A stretch of 42,382 bases of DNA from an uncultured Clostridia bacterium. Lineage in GTDB: Bacteria; Bacillota; Clostridia; Lachnospirales; Lachnospiraceae. A program made the position numbers and the translations under genes. A model generated the notes under the pieces. That model saw only the letters and a list, made by a program, of their open reading frames with translations, searched no databases and was not told the DNA's origin. The DNA lies in NCBI GenBank assembly GCA_937895705.1, contig CALBKM010000006.1, positions 1 through 42,382 on the forward strand, written 5' to 3'. Of the stretch, positions 32,663 through 42,343 are shown piece after piece. Each line of letters opens with the position of its first letter. Within the stretch, counting starts at the first letter, position 1.

Positions 32663-33229
32663 TTAAACCGCCAGAGAACGCAAAAACTCAATTAACTCCT
32701 GCATTTCTTCTTCGGTCCGGGTAGCTTTCTCTACCCTCTTTAATGCAGAGAAAAACTTTTCCTTCTCCTTATATACCGTTACTTTTCCCGGAATTTGCCG
32801 GCGCCTAAGCTCCGTCCCCAGATACTCCTTCATTTTCTCAATCTTTTCCTTTTCACTCATAGCCAGCCCGATAAGCTCGTTTCCCGTCAGTACGAAAAAT
32901 GACATGCCCATAGCCCGCTCTCCGGAGGTAAAAACGTAGTCGGAAAGCAACACGCTTCCCTCCGGCATCCCGCTCTTTACCTGCTCATATAATTTTTTAT
33001 CCGGTGTCTTATAAGGAAGAAGCACAATCACTGTGGTCAGATACCGCGCCATCGGCAACACAAACAATACAGCAATCACCGTAAAGATATTCGTCTTTTC
33101 AAACTTATTCAAACACAGACCCAAAACGAAAATTGCCACACCGATAGCAACCATACAAAGGGCTCCGATGATATTTTTTTTCTTTTCCGCATTGATACGC
33201 CCGTACTCACAACGCTCTGTCCGCTTCAT
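32663..33229 (-). CDS. Two-helix membrane protein, unknown
   Basis: A 188-residue protein not recognised from a named family. A short basic cytoplasmic start is followed by two membrane helices (about 18-37, NIIGALCMVAIGVAIFVLGL; and 45-67, IFTVIAVLFVLPMARYLTTVIVL). The soluble C-terminal two thirds contain LYEQVKSGMPEGSVLLSDYVFTSGERAMGMSFFVLTGNELIGL and a charged, helical end. The start at 33229 follows AAGGAGAGG; a longer frame from 33331 would overlap the HAD gene. It lies within the run, 10 bases after the HAD gene and 28 bases before the rluA-type gene. Confidence 0.8.
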   Translation of the reverse strand: MKRTERCEYGRINAEKKKNIIGALCMVAIGVAIFVLGLCLNKFEKTNIFTVIAVLFVLPMARYLTTVIVLLPYKTPDKKLYEQVKSGMPEGSVLLSDYVFTSGERAMGMSFFVLTGNELIGLAMSEKEKIEKMKEYLGTELRRRQIPGKVTVYKEKEKFFSALKRVEKATRTEEEMQELIEFLRSLAV

Positions 33230-33239
33230 GTTCCTCTCC

Positions 33240-33896
33240 TTACCAAACAACCTCATTATAATGAGAAATATAATAATCCGCCAGTTCTTTCTTTTCTTTC
33301 CTGTAATCCGCCGAAAAATCGTCCTCAACACCGCACACCTTCATGCCGGCTGCCTTTCCCGCCAGAATTCCTTCCGAAATATCCTCAAACACCAGGCAAT
33401 GTTCCGGTGCTTCCTTTAAATACTCCGCCACCAAAAGATAAATATCCGGTGCAGGTTTTCCGGTCCGCACCTCACAGGACATATGTACCTCGTCAAAATA
33501 CGGTCGCAATTCCAAGGCATCCAATACCGCAAATGCAAGCTCCTTGGAGTTACTGGTGGCAATTCCGGTCTTAATACCCCGTTCCTTTAATTTCTTCAAA
33601 AAGTCCAGAACACCCGGCTTTAACGGTACTTCGTTACAATACTTATCCATGGCCATCTCATTCCAGTCGGACTTAATCTTCTCCAGACTGTCCGGGATAT
33701 CGAAAGTCTCCTTAAAATACACGGCAGTTTCCCGAAAGCTCATGCCTGAAATCTTTTTCTGCAAATCCGGCGGCAGTGGAATCCCAAACCGGGCCAGATA
33801 TTCGATATCGATGGCCTCCCACATCCACATGGAATCCACCACCGTACCGTCCAAGTCAAAAATCACCGCTTTGATATTCTCTAACAAGTATCTCAC
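33240..33896 (-). CDS. HAD family phosphatase (beta-phosphoglucomutase-like)
   Basis: A 218-residue protein with the complete HAD-IA set: motif I FDLDGT (Asp14, Asp16), a helical cap beginning VDSMWMWEAIDIEYLARFG, motif II GIATSNS, motif III Lys in TGKPAPDIYLLVAE, and motif IV VFEDISEGILAGKAAGM. The motifs suit a sugar-phosphate or nucleotide phosphatase, or a mutase; the substrate is unknown. It lies between rsuA and the unknown membrane protein in the run. Confidence 0.9.
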   Translation of the reverse strand: MRYLLENIKAVIFDLDGTVVDSMWMWEAIDIEYLARFGIPLPPDLQKKISGMSFRETAVYFKETFDIPDSLEKIKSDWNEMAMDKYCNEVPLKPGVLDFLKKLKERGIKTGIATSNSKELAFAVLDALELRPYFDEVHMSCEVRTGKPAPDIYLLVAEYLKEAPEHCLVFEDISEGILAGKAAGMKVCGVEDDFSADYRKEKKELADYYISHYNEVVW

Positions 33897-33954
33897 TCCT
33901 TCTGCATTCCAAACACTACGCTTTTCCGTTCTACAGTCCCAGCCTCACCCGAAT

Positions 33955-34704
33955 CTACTTTTCCGTCACACTGCTCCGCAGTTTCTGCAACTCTTCTGAC
34001 CTAAGCACCCTGTATGCTCCCGGCGCCAGTGTTTCGTCCAGTCCCACGCCCCCCATGGCCATACGTTTTAAATACAGCACTTCGTTTCCCGTGGCTGCGA
34101 ACATTCGCTTTACCTGATGGAACTTTCCTTCCTGCAACGTCACCGCTGCGGCAAAACCGCCATCCGGCAAAAATCCCGAAAGTTCCGTATCGTTTAACCG
34201 ACGAAGTACCGCAGGCATAGCGGTCAGTTCCTCGTCTACCTTCATTCCCGAAGCAAACACCCGGATATCCTCTTCCGTAATCTCTCGCGAAAGTTTTGCA
34301 AAGTACAACTTGTCCGCATGTTTTTTCGGCGAAATCAATTGATGAGACAACATTCCGTCATCCGTAAGAATCAACAGTCCTTCCGTATCCTTATCCAGAC
34401 GTCCCACCGGAAACAGATTTCTGCGTTTCCGATCTTCCGGGGACAACAAACTCAGCACTGTCTTTGCTTCCCTATCCTGTGTCGCAGAAACCGTTCCCGC
34501 AGGTTTGTTTAACATATAATACACGAATTTTTGAAAGGTTAACTGTTTCCCGTCTAAGGTCAGCACGTCACTGTCTTCCTTCACCTGCTCGGCGGTCGTC
34601 TTTTTCACTTCGTCGTTTACGCAGACTCTGCCCTTTACAATCACATCTCTGGCCTGGGACCGAGTCATTCCGGTCAGCTCCGCTACCAGTTTGTCTAACC
34701 GCAT
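33955..34704 (-). CDS. RsuA family pseudouridine synthase
   Basis: A 249-residue rRNA pseudouridine synthase. The N-terminal S4 domain (1-60) starts MRLDKLVAELTGMTRSQARDVI. The catalytic Asp104 is in PVGRLDKDTEGLLILTDDG, and KxYxxxLS-like KLYFAKLSREI and EGKFHQVKRMFAATGNEVLYLKR follow. The family acts on 16S rRNA (RsuA) or 23S (RluB/RluE); RsuA type is likely from length. It starts nine bases after the methyltransferase gene, so the two are cotranscribed. Confidence 0.95.
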   Translation of the reverse strand: MRLDKLVAELTGMTRSQARDVIVKGRVCVNDEVKKTTAEQVKEDSDVLTLDGKQLTFQKFVYYMLNKPAGTVSATQDREAKTVLSLLSPEDRKRRNLFPVGRLDKDTEGLLILTDDGMLSHQLISPKKHADKLYFAKLSREITEEDIRVFASGMKVDEELTAMPAVLRRLNDTELSGFLPDGGFAAAVTLQEGKFHQVKRMFAATGNEVLYLKRMAMGGVGLDETLAPGAYRVLRSEELQKLRSSVTEK

Positions 34705-34713
34705 CGCATCCTC

Positions 34714-36090
34714 CTACATCATCCGCCATCCGGCAAGATATTTATTCTTAATGACACCCTTGGCGGCCTTGCCCCAGCCAAGCGGGTAGCCGTCCACACA
34801 TACCAGTACAAATCCGTCCTTTACCGGTTCCTTGGCATCAATGGTTTCGCACTTTAAATAGCGAATCACATCCTCATCCTCCGAAGACAGATTGTAACAG
34901 TTGTCGTATTCCTCCGCTTTTAACGCACAAGCAAGCGCCTGGCTCGGTTCAAACCGGTTCTTCTTCATCTCCCCCAGCAAAAGACCCGACCGTAAAATCC
35001 GAAGTCCCGACAAATCCGGCAATCCCTCAGGCAAATAATACAATCTCTCTTCTCTTGCAATAATCCGCTCCGGTGCCATACTAAACGTCAATCTGTTTAA
35101 GAACTCTTGAGCTTCCTCGGACAACTTCGCCGGACGTACCCGCTCCACGGACTGTGGAGCGCCTTCCGCCTCTTCGGACTTTTTAAGCAATGCCACAAAA
35201 TGGCCTTCTCCCTCCATCCGGTGCGGCCAGATGCGAATTGCCTTCTTAATTTCCTCCAAACCGCCTGCCCATTCCGGACGTCCCGGTGCAAACCCCTCGT
35301 AAGAAAGCGGAGGCTCTTCCATGGAAAGCTCCGAATATTCCGAAAGCAGGAATGCAAGGGTATCCTCATCCTCTTCCGGAGAAAACGTACAGGTAGAATA
35401 CAAAAGCATTCCGCCCGGCCGAAGCATCTTTACCGCCGACGGAAGAATCTCTCTTTGCAACTTTTGATAATACTCCACGCCGTACTGTTCCCAGTTTTTC
35501 ATAATGGCCGGGCTTTTCCGGAACATTCCCTCACCGGAGCACGGTGCATCCACCAGGATTTTATCAAAATAGCACTCAAATCGTTCTGCGAGCTTTGCCG
35601 GCGGTTCACTGACAATGACTGCATTTTTGGTTCCGAACAGTTCCAGATTTTTTAAAAGCGCCTTCGCTCTGGAATTACTGATATCGTTGGAAACCAGCAC
35701 ACCTTCGCCATTCAGCTTCGCAGCAAGTTCCGTACTTTTTCCTCCCGGTGCCGCACACAAATCCAGCACGCGCTCTCCCGGACAAACCGGAAGCACTGCC
35801 GCCGGTGTCATGGCACTTGGCTCCTGAATATAATACATCCCCGCAAAATAATACGGATGCTTCGCCGGTTGTGCTGCATCCGCATCATAATAGAATCCGT
35901 TTTTTACCCACGGAATCTTACGCACAGCAACCGGTGCAATCTGTTCAAACTCTTGCGGGGACAGCTTCATGGTATTTACCCGTAGTCCCGCCGCATGATC
36001 GGTTTCATAGCCCTTTGCAAATGCTTCGTATTCCGCTCCGAGAAGCTCTCTCATCCGCTTCTCAAACTTTTCCGGTAATTTAATTGCCAT
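34714..36090 (-). CDS. RsmF-type rRNA cytosine-C5 methyltransferase
   Basis: A 458-residue NSUN/RsmF-family enzyme. The SAM motif is VLDLCAAPGGKSTELA (108-123). The two catalytic cysteines are C184 in DAPCSGEGMF and C234 in YSTCTFSPEEDE. The C-terminal part carries the RsmF-like recognition domain ending GYPLGWGKAAKGVIKNKYLAGWR. It probably methylates a 16S rRNA cytidine. The start at 36090 follows TGGAGG; four extra codons upstream are possible. It lies 27 bases after the alarmone synthetase gene. Confidence 0.94.
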   Translation of the reverse strand: MAIKLPEKFEKRMRELLGAEYEAFAKGYETDHAAGLRVNTMKLSPQEFEQIAPVAVRKIPWVKNGFYYDADAAQPAKHPYYFAGMYYIQEPSAMTPAAVLPVCPGERVLDLCAAPGGKSTELAAKLNGEGVLVSNDISNSRAKALLKNLELFGTKNAVIVSEPPAKLAERFECYFDKILVDAPCSGEGMFRKSPAIMKNWEQYGVEYYQKLQREILPSAVKMLRPGGMLLYSTCTFSPEEDEDTLAFLLSEYSELSMEEPPLSYEGFAPGRPEWAGGLEEIKKAIRIWPHRMEGEGHFVALLKKSEEAEGAPQSVERVRPAKLSEEAQEFLNRLTFSMAPERIIAREERLYYLPEGLPDLSGLRILRSGLLLGEMKKNRFEPSQALACALKAEEYDNCYNLSSEDEDVIRYLKCETIDAKEPVKDGFVLVCVDGYPLGWGKAAKGVIKNKYLAGWRMM

Positions 36091-36117
36091 ACCGTCCTCC
36101 AATTTCGGAAACTTTCT

Positions 36118-36921
36118 TTATCGTAAACTTTGTACCCGGTAACCTTCCGCAATAATATCCAGTTCCTTACTGAACCGCTCCAGCTGGGCCAAATCACCCT
36201 CCTGGTACACACGGAAGAATTCATCCTGAATCTTTACAACTTCCTTTTTATTTGCCGTCTTATACAGGTTCTGGATATTGGTCAAAATATCCGCAACCAG
36301 ACTGGCGTTCCGGTTAAAGGAATTCTGGGCATCCATAATTTCCTCTCGTACCGAAGCCATCTCCTCATCCAATACACCGATCGCCTCCGCCGCATTAAGA
36401 AGACGCTGCTTTAAATTCTCCGGCATATTTTTCTTATACTTGTACTGCAGGGAATGCTCGATAGTGGCCCAGAAATTCATCGCCAGCGTACGAATCTGAA
36501 TTTCTATATGCAAAACCTTCGGTCCCTTTAAGGTTTCCACCGTATACTGTACAATCATGTGATAACTGCGGTATCCGCTCTTCTTGACGTTCTCGATATA
36601 ATCTTTTTCTTCCTTCACCTGCATATCCGCACGGTTTTTAATAATATCCACAACCTTGTAAATATCTTCGGTAAACTGGCAGATAATACGGATCCCCGCA
36701 ATATCCTCAATATGATTTTCAAACTCCTCGAAAGGAATTCCCTTCTTCTGACACTTCTCCAAAATACTGGAAATGGACTTTAAACGTCCCTTTACCTGCT
36801 CCACCGGAGAGTAGTTGCCGCTTTTCCGATACGCATCGATCAAATGCTCGAACTTTACAACAATCTCGTCTACCGCCAAAGCATAAGGCTCCAGAAGTTC
36901 TCTCCAAAGCTGAATCTCCAT
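36118..36921 (-). CDS. relQ: Small alarmone synthetase (RelQ/YjbM-like GTP pyrophosphokinase)
   Basis: A 267-residue single-domain (p)ppGpp synthetase without the hydrolase, TGS and ACT domains of long Rel proteins. Synthetase motifs are KGRLKSISSILEKCQKKG, DIAGIRIICQF, KKSGYRSYHMIVQY and EIQIRTLAMNFWATIEHSLQYK. The C-terminal helices include the tetramer-forming region of RelQ. It transfers pyrophosphate from ATP to GDP/GTP, giving a constitutive or stress-regulated alarmone pool. It lies between LCP and rRNA modification genes. Confidence 0.93.
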   Translation of the reverse strand: MEIQLWRELLEPYALAVDEIVVKFEHLIDAYRKSGNYSPVEQVKGRLKSISSILEKCQKKGIPFEEFENHIEDIAGIRIICQFTEDIYKVVDIIKNRADMQVKEEKDYIENVKKSGYRSYHMIVQYTVETLKGPKVLHIEIQIRTLAMNFWATIEHSLQYKYKKNMPENLKQRLLNAAEAIGVLDEEMASVREEIMDAQNSFNRNASLVADILTNIQNLYKTANKKEVVKIQDEFFRVYQEGDLAQLERFSKELDIIAEGYRVQSLR

Positions 36922-36957
36922 ACGTCACACCCCTCTCTCCCGATTTTATCCGGGATT

Positions 36958-38400
36958 CTATTTCTTGTCTCCGAAAATCTTCTTATGCAGTGCATCGATA
37001 TTCTTTGACCAGCTTACAATTATTACATCACCGACTCCGCCTCCGAGTCTTGCATCCTCAAAACTTCCGGACACCGGAATACGGAAGGTTTCCAAAGCCA
37101 AAATACGATTTTCCACAACGGTTTCCATAAGATACTGCATATCATCTTTTGAAATATTTGTCATTACTCTCGGCAAACAATCATTGAAAATGGAAAGCAT
37201 TGTTAAAATACCGGAATCCTTATACCGATTGAACAACTTTGTCAATACGGTTCTCTGGCGCTCCGTACGTCCGAAATCGTTCTGGGCACCGCTTGCGGTC
37301 GGCACATAACGCACACGACAATATCCCAATGCCTGATTACCGTTTAAGGTCTGCGTTCCGGCAACAACAGTACGATAGGCCGGGTTACTGATATAATTTG
37401 TTCTTCTCAAATATGCGGCCTCTTCTGCCGTAAGCGTAATCTCAACGCCTCCCAGACGATTGATAATCCATTCGAAATCATCAAATCCGACCTTTACATA
37501 TCCGTCAATCTTCACCTGAAGATTCGCTTCGACAGCTTCCGTCAAAAGCCTCGGTCCGCCGTAAGCAAAGGCTGCATTTAACTTATTATCCGAATATCCC
37601 GGAATCTGCACATACATATCACGCATCAGAGATGTCATGTAAATCTTCTTATCTCTGGAATTAATCGATACCAGAATCATGGAATCGGAACGTTCTCCGC
37701 CGAACTGCGGAAGTGCCTCGGTACCGATTAACAAAATGTTATAAACATAGTCTTCGTGACGCGGCTCTTCCATCGGAATCTTCGTCGGCTGCGGATTTTC
37801 ATCCTCTCCCGGATTCCCCACAGGCTTGGTCGGAACCGGCGTAATATCATCCGGCTGCCCGGTAAGCGGTCCCGGTGTCGGATCCTCTTTTCCGATATTA
37901 TCATCGATATATCCGGCAACAATACCGTAAATTATCTTACGTCCCGATTCCGTTCCAACAAAAAATCCCAAAAGCAGGCAGATAGTAAGCATGGAAATCA
38001 TCGTCGCTTTACACCATGTCGGAATACGCTTCCATACACTCTTCTTCTTTTGCGTTGTCCGCTCTGCTTTCGTTTCACCTTCCACCGGTCCCAGGGTAAT
38101 CGCCATTTGTGCCGCAAGAGCTTCATCGATGCTCTGCAATATCATTTCCTCATCCGCATCCCCGGCCGACGTGTCCGCAAACTCCTCTTCTCCGAAATCG
38201 AAGTCAAAACTAAGCTCCGGAAGTTCTTCCGTTTCCCCGCCTGCCGGTATGTATTCTCCGTCGCTTGACGGTACGTTGTCAGCTGTACCCTCTCCGGAAA
38301 TATCCGTAGCTACACCTACGGTAGCTCTCGGGATAATTACTTCTCCCGTCACTTCATCCGTCTCAAAACCGTCGAACATGGACTTGTTTTCATTACTCAT
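36958..38400 (-). CDS. LCP family cell-wall ligase with long acidic cytoplasmic N terminus
   Basis: A 480-residue LytR-CpsA-Psr protein. Residues 1-120 are cytoplasmic, acidic and probably disordered. A basic stretch and one membrane helix (about 130-149) follow, then a Pro/Thr-rich linker (175-212) and the LCP domain from about 218. The LCP motifs include GGERSDSMILVSINSRDKKIYMTSLMRDMYVQIPG, KLNAAFAYGG, GYVKVGFDDFEWIINRLGGVEI and ALGYCRVRY. Such enzymes attach teichoic-acid-type or capsular polymers to peptidoglycan. The start at 38400 follows AAGGTGG; an ATG nine codons earlier directly abuts the previous stop and is less likely. It is adjacent to a paralogue. Confidence 0.92.
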   Translation of the reverse strand: MSNENKSMFDGFETDEVTGEVIIPRATVGVATDISGEGTADNVPSSDGEYIPAGGETEELPELSFDFDFGEEEFADTSAGDADEEMILQSIDEALAAQMAITLGPVEGETKAERTTQKKKSVWKRIPTWCKATMISMLTICLLLGFFVGTESGRKIIYGIVAGYIDDNIGKEDPTPGPLTGQPDDITPVPTKPVGNPGEDENPQPTKIPMEEPRHEDYVYNILLIGTEALPQFGGERSDSMILVSINSRDKKIYMTSLMRDMYVQIPGYSDNKLNAAFAYGGPRLLTEAVEANLQVKIDGYVKVGFDDFEWIINRLGGVEITLTAEEAAYLRRTNYISNPAYRTVVAGTQTLNGNQALGYCRVRYVPTASGAQNDFGRTERQRTVLTKLFNRYKDSGILTMLSIFNDCLPRVMTNISKDDMQYLMETVVENRILALETFRIPVSGSFEDARLGGGVGDVIIVSWSKNIDALHKKIFGDKK

Positions 38401-38428
38401 AGTTTCATCCACCTTTTCTTCTATCATT

Positions 38429-39466
38429 CTATTTCAGTAAATTCCAAAAGATTTCCTTATTCTTCTCCCAATCCGGAACCAGTGTACTGGTAACCTTCCC
38501 TACATCTTTTGATTCATACGTCCCTTTCGCCGGAATCTGTCGCTGTTCCAACGTGACGATTTTTTTATCATAAACCACATAAATCAGCTCCTGCATTGTC
38601 TCTTCGCTGATATCGGTTTCTATATATCCCAGGGCTTGCTTTAAAATCTTAATCCATTTTGTCAATCCGGCATCTTTATATCGCTCGAATAAATTTTCAA
38701 GCACCATACGTTGCCGTTCCGTACGTCCGTAATCATGCTTCGTTCCGTTACAGTTCGCTACAAATCTCACACGGCAATACCCCAACGTCTGATTTCCGTT
38801 TAAAACCTGCGTTCCGGCGGACACCGTCCGATATTCCTCCTTCGAAATGTAGTCATGCGTGTTCAAATACTGCGCTTCCTCCGCTGTCAGCGTTACTTCC
38901 GTTCCGCCCAACAGGTCAATCACTTTCTCAAAACTGTCAAATCCCACTTTCACATAACCGTCCGGCCAAACTCCCAGCTTATCGTAAATTATTTTATACA
39001 GTCCGTTTACACCCTGATTTGCATATACCGCATTTATCTTACATGGCTTCATACCTTCCGGTTCTGCGTATGTATCCCGCAATACGGAGGTAAGTATTAC
39101 TTTTTTCTGTTTTACATGGACAGTCGCCAAAATAATCGCATCCGTCCGACCTTTGCCCGGGGTGCTTTTTAATGCTTCTTCTCCCAACAATAGGATATGA
39201 TAAAACTCTCTTTCTTCTTTCTCATCGGTGATTACTTCCTCCGGCTTTTCAAACTTTACCGGCGGCTGTTCTTCCGTTTTCCCATTATTTTCCTCTCCGG
39301 AAACGTAATTCACGGAACCGTGCAAATAGCCGGCCACAACCTTTGAAGTAAACTTTTTACCCGTTTTTGTATAGAACAGAAACAACAACAAGGCAGCCGC
39401 CACGGCTATAACCGTGGCAATTACCAGTATGATCTGACGCAACTTACCTTTTTTCTTCCCATCCAT
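38429..39466 (-). CDS. LCP family cell-wall ligase
   Basis: A 345-residue LytR-CpsA-Psr protein with a short lysine-rich cytoplasmic start, one membrane helix (about 11-31) and an extracellular LCP domain from about residue 88. Family motifs are GKGRTDAIILATVHVKQKKVILTSVLRDTYAEPEG, KINAVYANQG, GYVKVGFDSFEKVIDLLGGTEVTLTAEEAQYL and GNQTLGYCRVRFV. It resembles its downstream neighbour strongly from this point on, so the pair arose by duplication. GGGAGG precedes the ATG. Confidence 0.93.
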   Translation of the reverse strand: MDGKKKGKLRQIILVIATVIAVAAALLLFLFYTKTGKKFTSKVVAGYLHGSVNYVSGEENNGKTEEQPPVKFEKPEEVITDEKEEREFYHILLLGEEALKSTPGKGRTDAIILATVHVKQKKVILTSVLRDTYAEPEGMKPCKINAVYANQGVNGLYKIIYDKLGVWPDGYVKVGFDSFEKVIDLLGGTEVTLTAEEAQYLNTHDYISKEEYRTVSAGTQVLNGNQTLGYCRVRFVANCNGTKHDYGRTERQRMVLENLFERYKDAGLTKWIKILKQALGYIETDISEETMQELIYVVYDKKIVTLEQRQIPAKGTYESKDVGKVTSTLVPDWEKNKEIFWNLLK

Positions 39467-39485
39467 AATCTTCCTCCCAAGAATA

Positions 39486-40946
39486 TCACTCTACTCCGCC
39501 GTCTGCAAGTATTTTTTCCAAAAGCTTATATATTCTCAGTGCCGACGGAATATGAAGACGTTCCGCAGGCGTATGAATATCCCTCATCTCCGGACCGATG
39601 GAAATCATATCCATTCCCGGAATCTTCTCGCCCAATAGTCCGCATTCCAATCCTGCATGAATCGTAGCAAACTCCGGACGCTTTCCGAATTCCGCCTCAT
39701 AAGCTTTTGCATAAACCTCACGAAGCTTTGATTCTTCCTTATATTCCCATGCCGGATACTCCCCCGAAACCTCATAATCACCGCCGAGAAATCCAATCAG
39801 GTAAATCATCTTTTCTTTTAAAAACTCGAGATAACTTGCTTTACTGCTCCTAAGAGACCAGTGAAGTTCCGTTCCTTCGGATGTTATTTTACAAATCCCG
39901 AGATTTAAGGAACTTTCCACCAGTCCCGGAATTTCCGCACTGTTTGTCTGGACTCCGTTCGGAGCCTGCAACAATACAAACAGTAACTTTTCAAAGGAAC
40001 GAGGATGCAACACCGGCATCTCCTCCGCATACTCTTCCACAGAAAAAGCAAGATTCGCCGTCGGTTCCGCTGCCTGTACTTCCTCAAGCATCCGCTCCGC
40101 AAGCAACTCTGCCTCTTCAATCTCTTCCGCAGAAATATCCTCCGGGAACAAAAGCACTGCTTCCGCATCCCGCGGAATCGCATTATCCTTCTGGCCACCC
40201 GCAAGGCCTTCGGTCAAAAACGGCACTTTCTCCCGCAACAGAAACAAATATCTTGCCAAAAATAGGATGGCATTTACTCTGTTCTTATGGATTTCCGCAC
40301 CGGAATGTCCTCCGAGAAGGCCGGACACCGTAACCCTAACGGTACGACCTCCCGCAAGCACCCGCTCCGCCGGGAGTGTTCCTATTACTCTGGCACCGCC
40401 GGCACAACCGCACAGTACAATATTTTCTTCTTCGGAATCAATGTTAATCAAATGTCTTCCGGAAAGCAACGAACCGTCCAACGCCTTCGCGCCGTCCATG
40501 CCGGTCTCTTCTTCCGTGGTAATCACAATCTCCAGTGCCGGATGCTTCGCATCCGCATCATCCAACAATGCCAGGCAATAGGCCACCGCAATTCCGTCGT
40601 CACCGCCCAGTGTGGTCCGGTCGGCCGTCAGCCATTCTCCGTCCGTTTTTAAGGTAAGCCCTTCGGTTAAGAAGTCAATCTCCGCTCCCGCTTCCTTTTC
40701 GCATACCATATCCATATGGCCTTGCAAAATCATGGTCGGATACTGCTCATATCCCGAGGTGGCATCCTTATAAAAAATCACATTATCAGCTGTATCCCGG
40801 ACATACCGGATGTTTCGTTCCTTGGCATAAGCCTCAAGATAGTCCGCCATCTTTCCCACATTCCCGGAACCGTGCGGAATTGATGCAATCTCCGAAAAAT
40901 AATATAACACCTTTTTATAGTCCAGTGCTTCAAGCTCCGCTAGCAT
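39486..40946 (-). CDS. pepD: Aminoacyl-histidine dipeptidase (PepD/M20 family)
   Basis: A 486-residue M20 metallopeptidase of the PepD (carnosinase-like) type. It opens ALDYKKVLYYFSEIASIPHGSGN; zinc ligands are in ILQGHMDMVCEK, TTLGGDDGIAVAY and ITTEEETGMDGA, with the dimerisation domain from about 190 and GGHSGAEIHKNRVNAI before it. The C-terminal metal-binding His lies near PEMRDIHTPAERLH. It hydrolyses Xaa-His dipeptides such as carnosine. It lies between UPF0210 and the LCP pair; no metabolic link with either is evident. Confidence 0.95.
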   Translation of the reverse strand: MLAELEALDYKKVLYYFSEIASIPHGSGNVGKMADYLEAYAKERNIRYVRDTADNVIFYKDATSGYEQYPTMILQGHMDMVCEKEAGAEIDFLTEGLTLKTDGEWLTADRTTLGGDDGIAVAYCLALLDDADAKHPALEIVITTEEETGMDGAKALDGSLLSGRHLINIDSEEENIVLCGCAGGARVIGTLPAERVLAGGRTVRVTVSGLLGGHSGAEIHKNRVNAILFLARYLFLLREKVPFLTEGLAGGQKDNAIPRDAEAVLLFPEDISAEEIEEAELLAERMLEEVQAAEPTANLAFSVEEYAEEMPVLHPRSFEKLLFVLLQAPNGVQTNSAEIPGLVESSLNLGICKITSEGTELHWSLRSSKASYLEFLKEKMIYLIGFLGGDYEVSGEYPAWEYKEESKLREVYAKAYEAEFGKRPEFATIHAGLECGLLGEKIPGMDMISIGPEMRDIHTPAERLHIPSALRIYKLLEKILADGGVE

Positions 40947-40957
40947 GAAAAACCTCC

Positions 40958-42322
40958 TTAATTCTTAAAGCTGTGAATCGGGGCCGGAATTCTGCCGCCA
41001 CGAGCCACAAACGCATCACAGGAGAAATTATTCACCGGCATAATCGGGGCATAGCCCAGAAGACCGCCGAACTCAACGATATCTCCCACGTCTTTACCGA
41101 TCACCGGAATCAGACGCACTGCCGTTGTCTTTGCATTAATCATACCGATTGCCATTTCGTCAGCAATAATACCGGAAATGGTGGTTGCCTTCGTTGCACC
41201 CGGAATCGCAATCATATCCAGACCAACGGAACATACACAGGTCATTGCCTCAAGCTTCTCTAAGGTAAGAGCCCCGGCCTGTACCGCATCGATCATGCCC
41301 TGGTCTTCGCTGACCGGAATAAAAGCACCGCTTAAGCCCCCCACGTAAGAGGAAGCCATAACGCCGCCCTTCTTTACCTGGTCGTTTAACAACGCAAGGG
41401 CTGCGGTGGTACCCGGCGCACCCGGAAATTCCAAACCGATTTCCTGCAAAATCTCTGCCACGGAATCCCCCACTGCCGGAGTCGGCGCCAAAGATAAATC
41501 CACAATACCGAACGGTACTCCCAGAGCCTTGGAAGCCTCGGTGGCAATCAACTGTCCTACACGGGTAATCTTAAACGCCGTCTTCTTGATTGTCTCGCAA
41601 AGAGTTCCGAAATCAGCTCCGCGTACGGACTCTAGGGCAGTCTTTACCACGCCCGGACCGCTGACACCTACATTAATAATCGCATCCGCCTCGGTGACAC
41701 CGTGGAACGCACCTGCCATAAACGGATTGTCATCCGGTGCATTACAGAAAATAACAAGCTTCGCACAACCGAGAGAATCCTTCTCTTTGGTTGCTTCTGC
41801 CGTCTTAAGTACAATTTCACCCATCAGGCGCACCGCATCCATATTGATACCGGTTCGGGTAGAACCTACATTTACGGAAGAACAAACTCTGTCCGTCTCT
41901 GCCAGTGCCTGTGGAATGGACTCGATTAACAGACGGTCCGCCGTAGTCATTCCCTTACTTACCAATGCGGAATATCCGCCGATAAAGTTAACACCTACGG
42001 TCTTTGCCGCACGGTCCAGTGTCTTTGCGATGGTCACGAAATCCTCCGGCTTTTTACAAGCGGAAGAACCAACCATTGCAATCGGAGTCACGGAAATTCT
42101 CTTATTTACAATCGGAATCCCGTATTCACGCTCAATTTTTTCTCCTACAGTTGCTAAATCTTTCGCAACCGTTGTAATTCTATTATAAATATTTTCATTT
42201 AATTTATCCAAATCAGAATCAATACAGTCCATGAGACTAATGCCGAGTGTAATCGTACGAACATCAAGATTCTCCTGTGAAATCATCTGATTTGTCTCTG
42301 TAACTTCATAAATATTAATCAT
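40958..42322 (-). CDS. UPF0210 (PFL) family protein
   Basis: A 454-residue protein of the DUF711/UPF0210 family, whose fold is related to glycyl radical enzymes but which shows no obvious Gly-radical motif here. Typical segments are ITLGISLMDCIDSDLDKLNENIYNRI near the start, VGSTRTGINMDAVRLMG, FHGVTEADAIINVGVSGPGVV and SLAPTPAVGDSVAEIL, with the C-terminal GGRIPAPIHSFKN. The biochemical role is unknown. It is nearly always next to an ACT-domain UPF0237 gene, which is seen here just upstream. Confidence 0.93.
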   Translation of the reverse strand: MINIYEVTETNQMISQENLDVRTITLGISLMDCIDSDLDKLNENIYNRITTVAKDLATVGEKIEREYGIPIVNKRISVTPIAMVGSSACKKPEDFVTIAKTLDRAAKTVGVNFIGGYSALVSKGMTTADRLLIESIPQALAETDRVCSSVNVGSTRTGINMDAVRLMGEIVLKTAEATKEKDSLGCAKLVIFCNAPDDNPFMAGAFHGVTEADAIINVGVSGPGVVKTALESVRGADFGTLCETIKKTAFKITRVGQLIATEASKALGVPFGIVDLSLAPTPAVGDSVAEILQEIGLEFPGAPGTTAALALLNDQVKKGGVMASSYVGGLSGAFIPVSEDQGMIDAVQAGALTLEKLEAMTCVCSVGLDMIAIPGATKATTISGIIADEMAIGMINAKTTAVRLIPVIGKDVGDIVEFGGLLGYAPIMPVNNFSCDAFVARGGRIPAPIHSFKN

Positions 42323-42343
42323 GATAATCTCCCGTCTTCCAAA

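Noticed and set aside
41406..42188. 260-codon plus-strand open frame
   Set aside because: It is the antisense of the well-supported UPF0210 gene.
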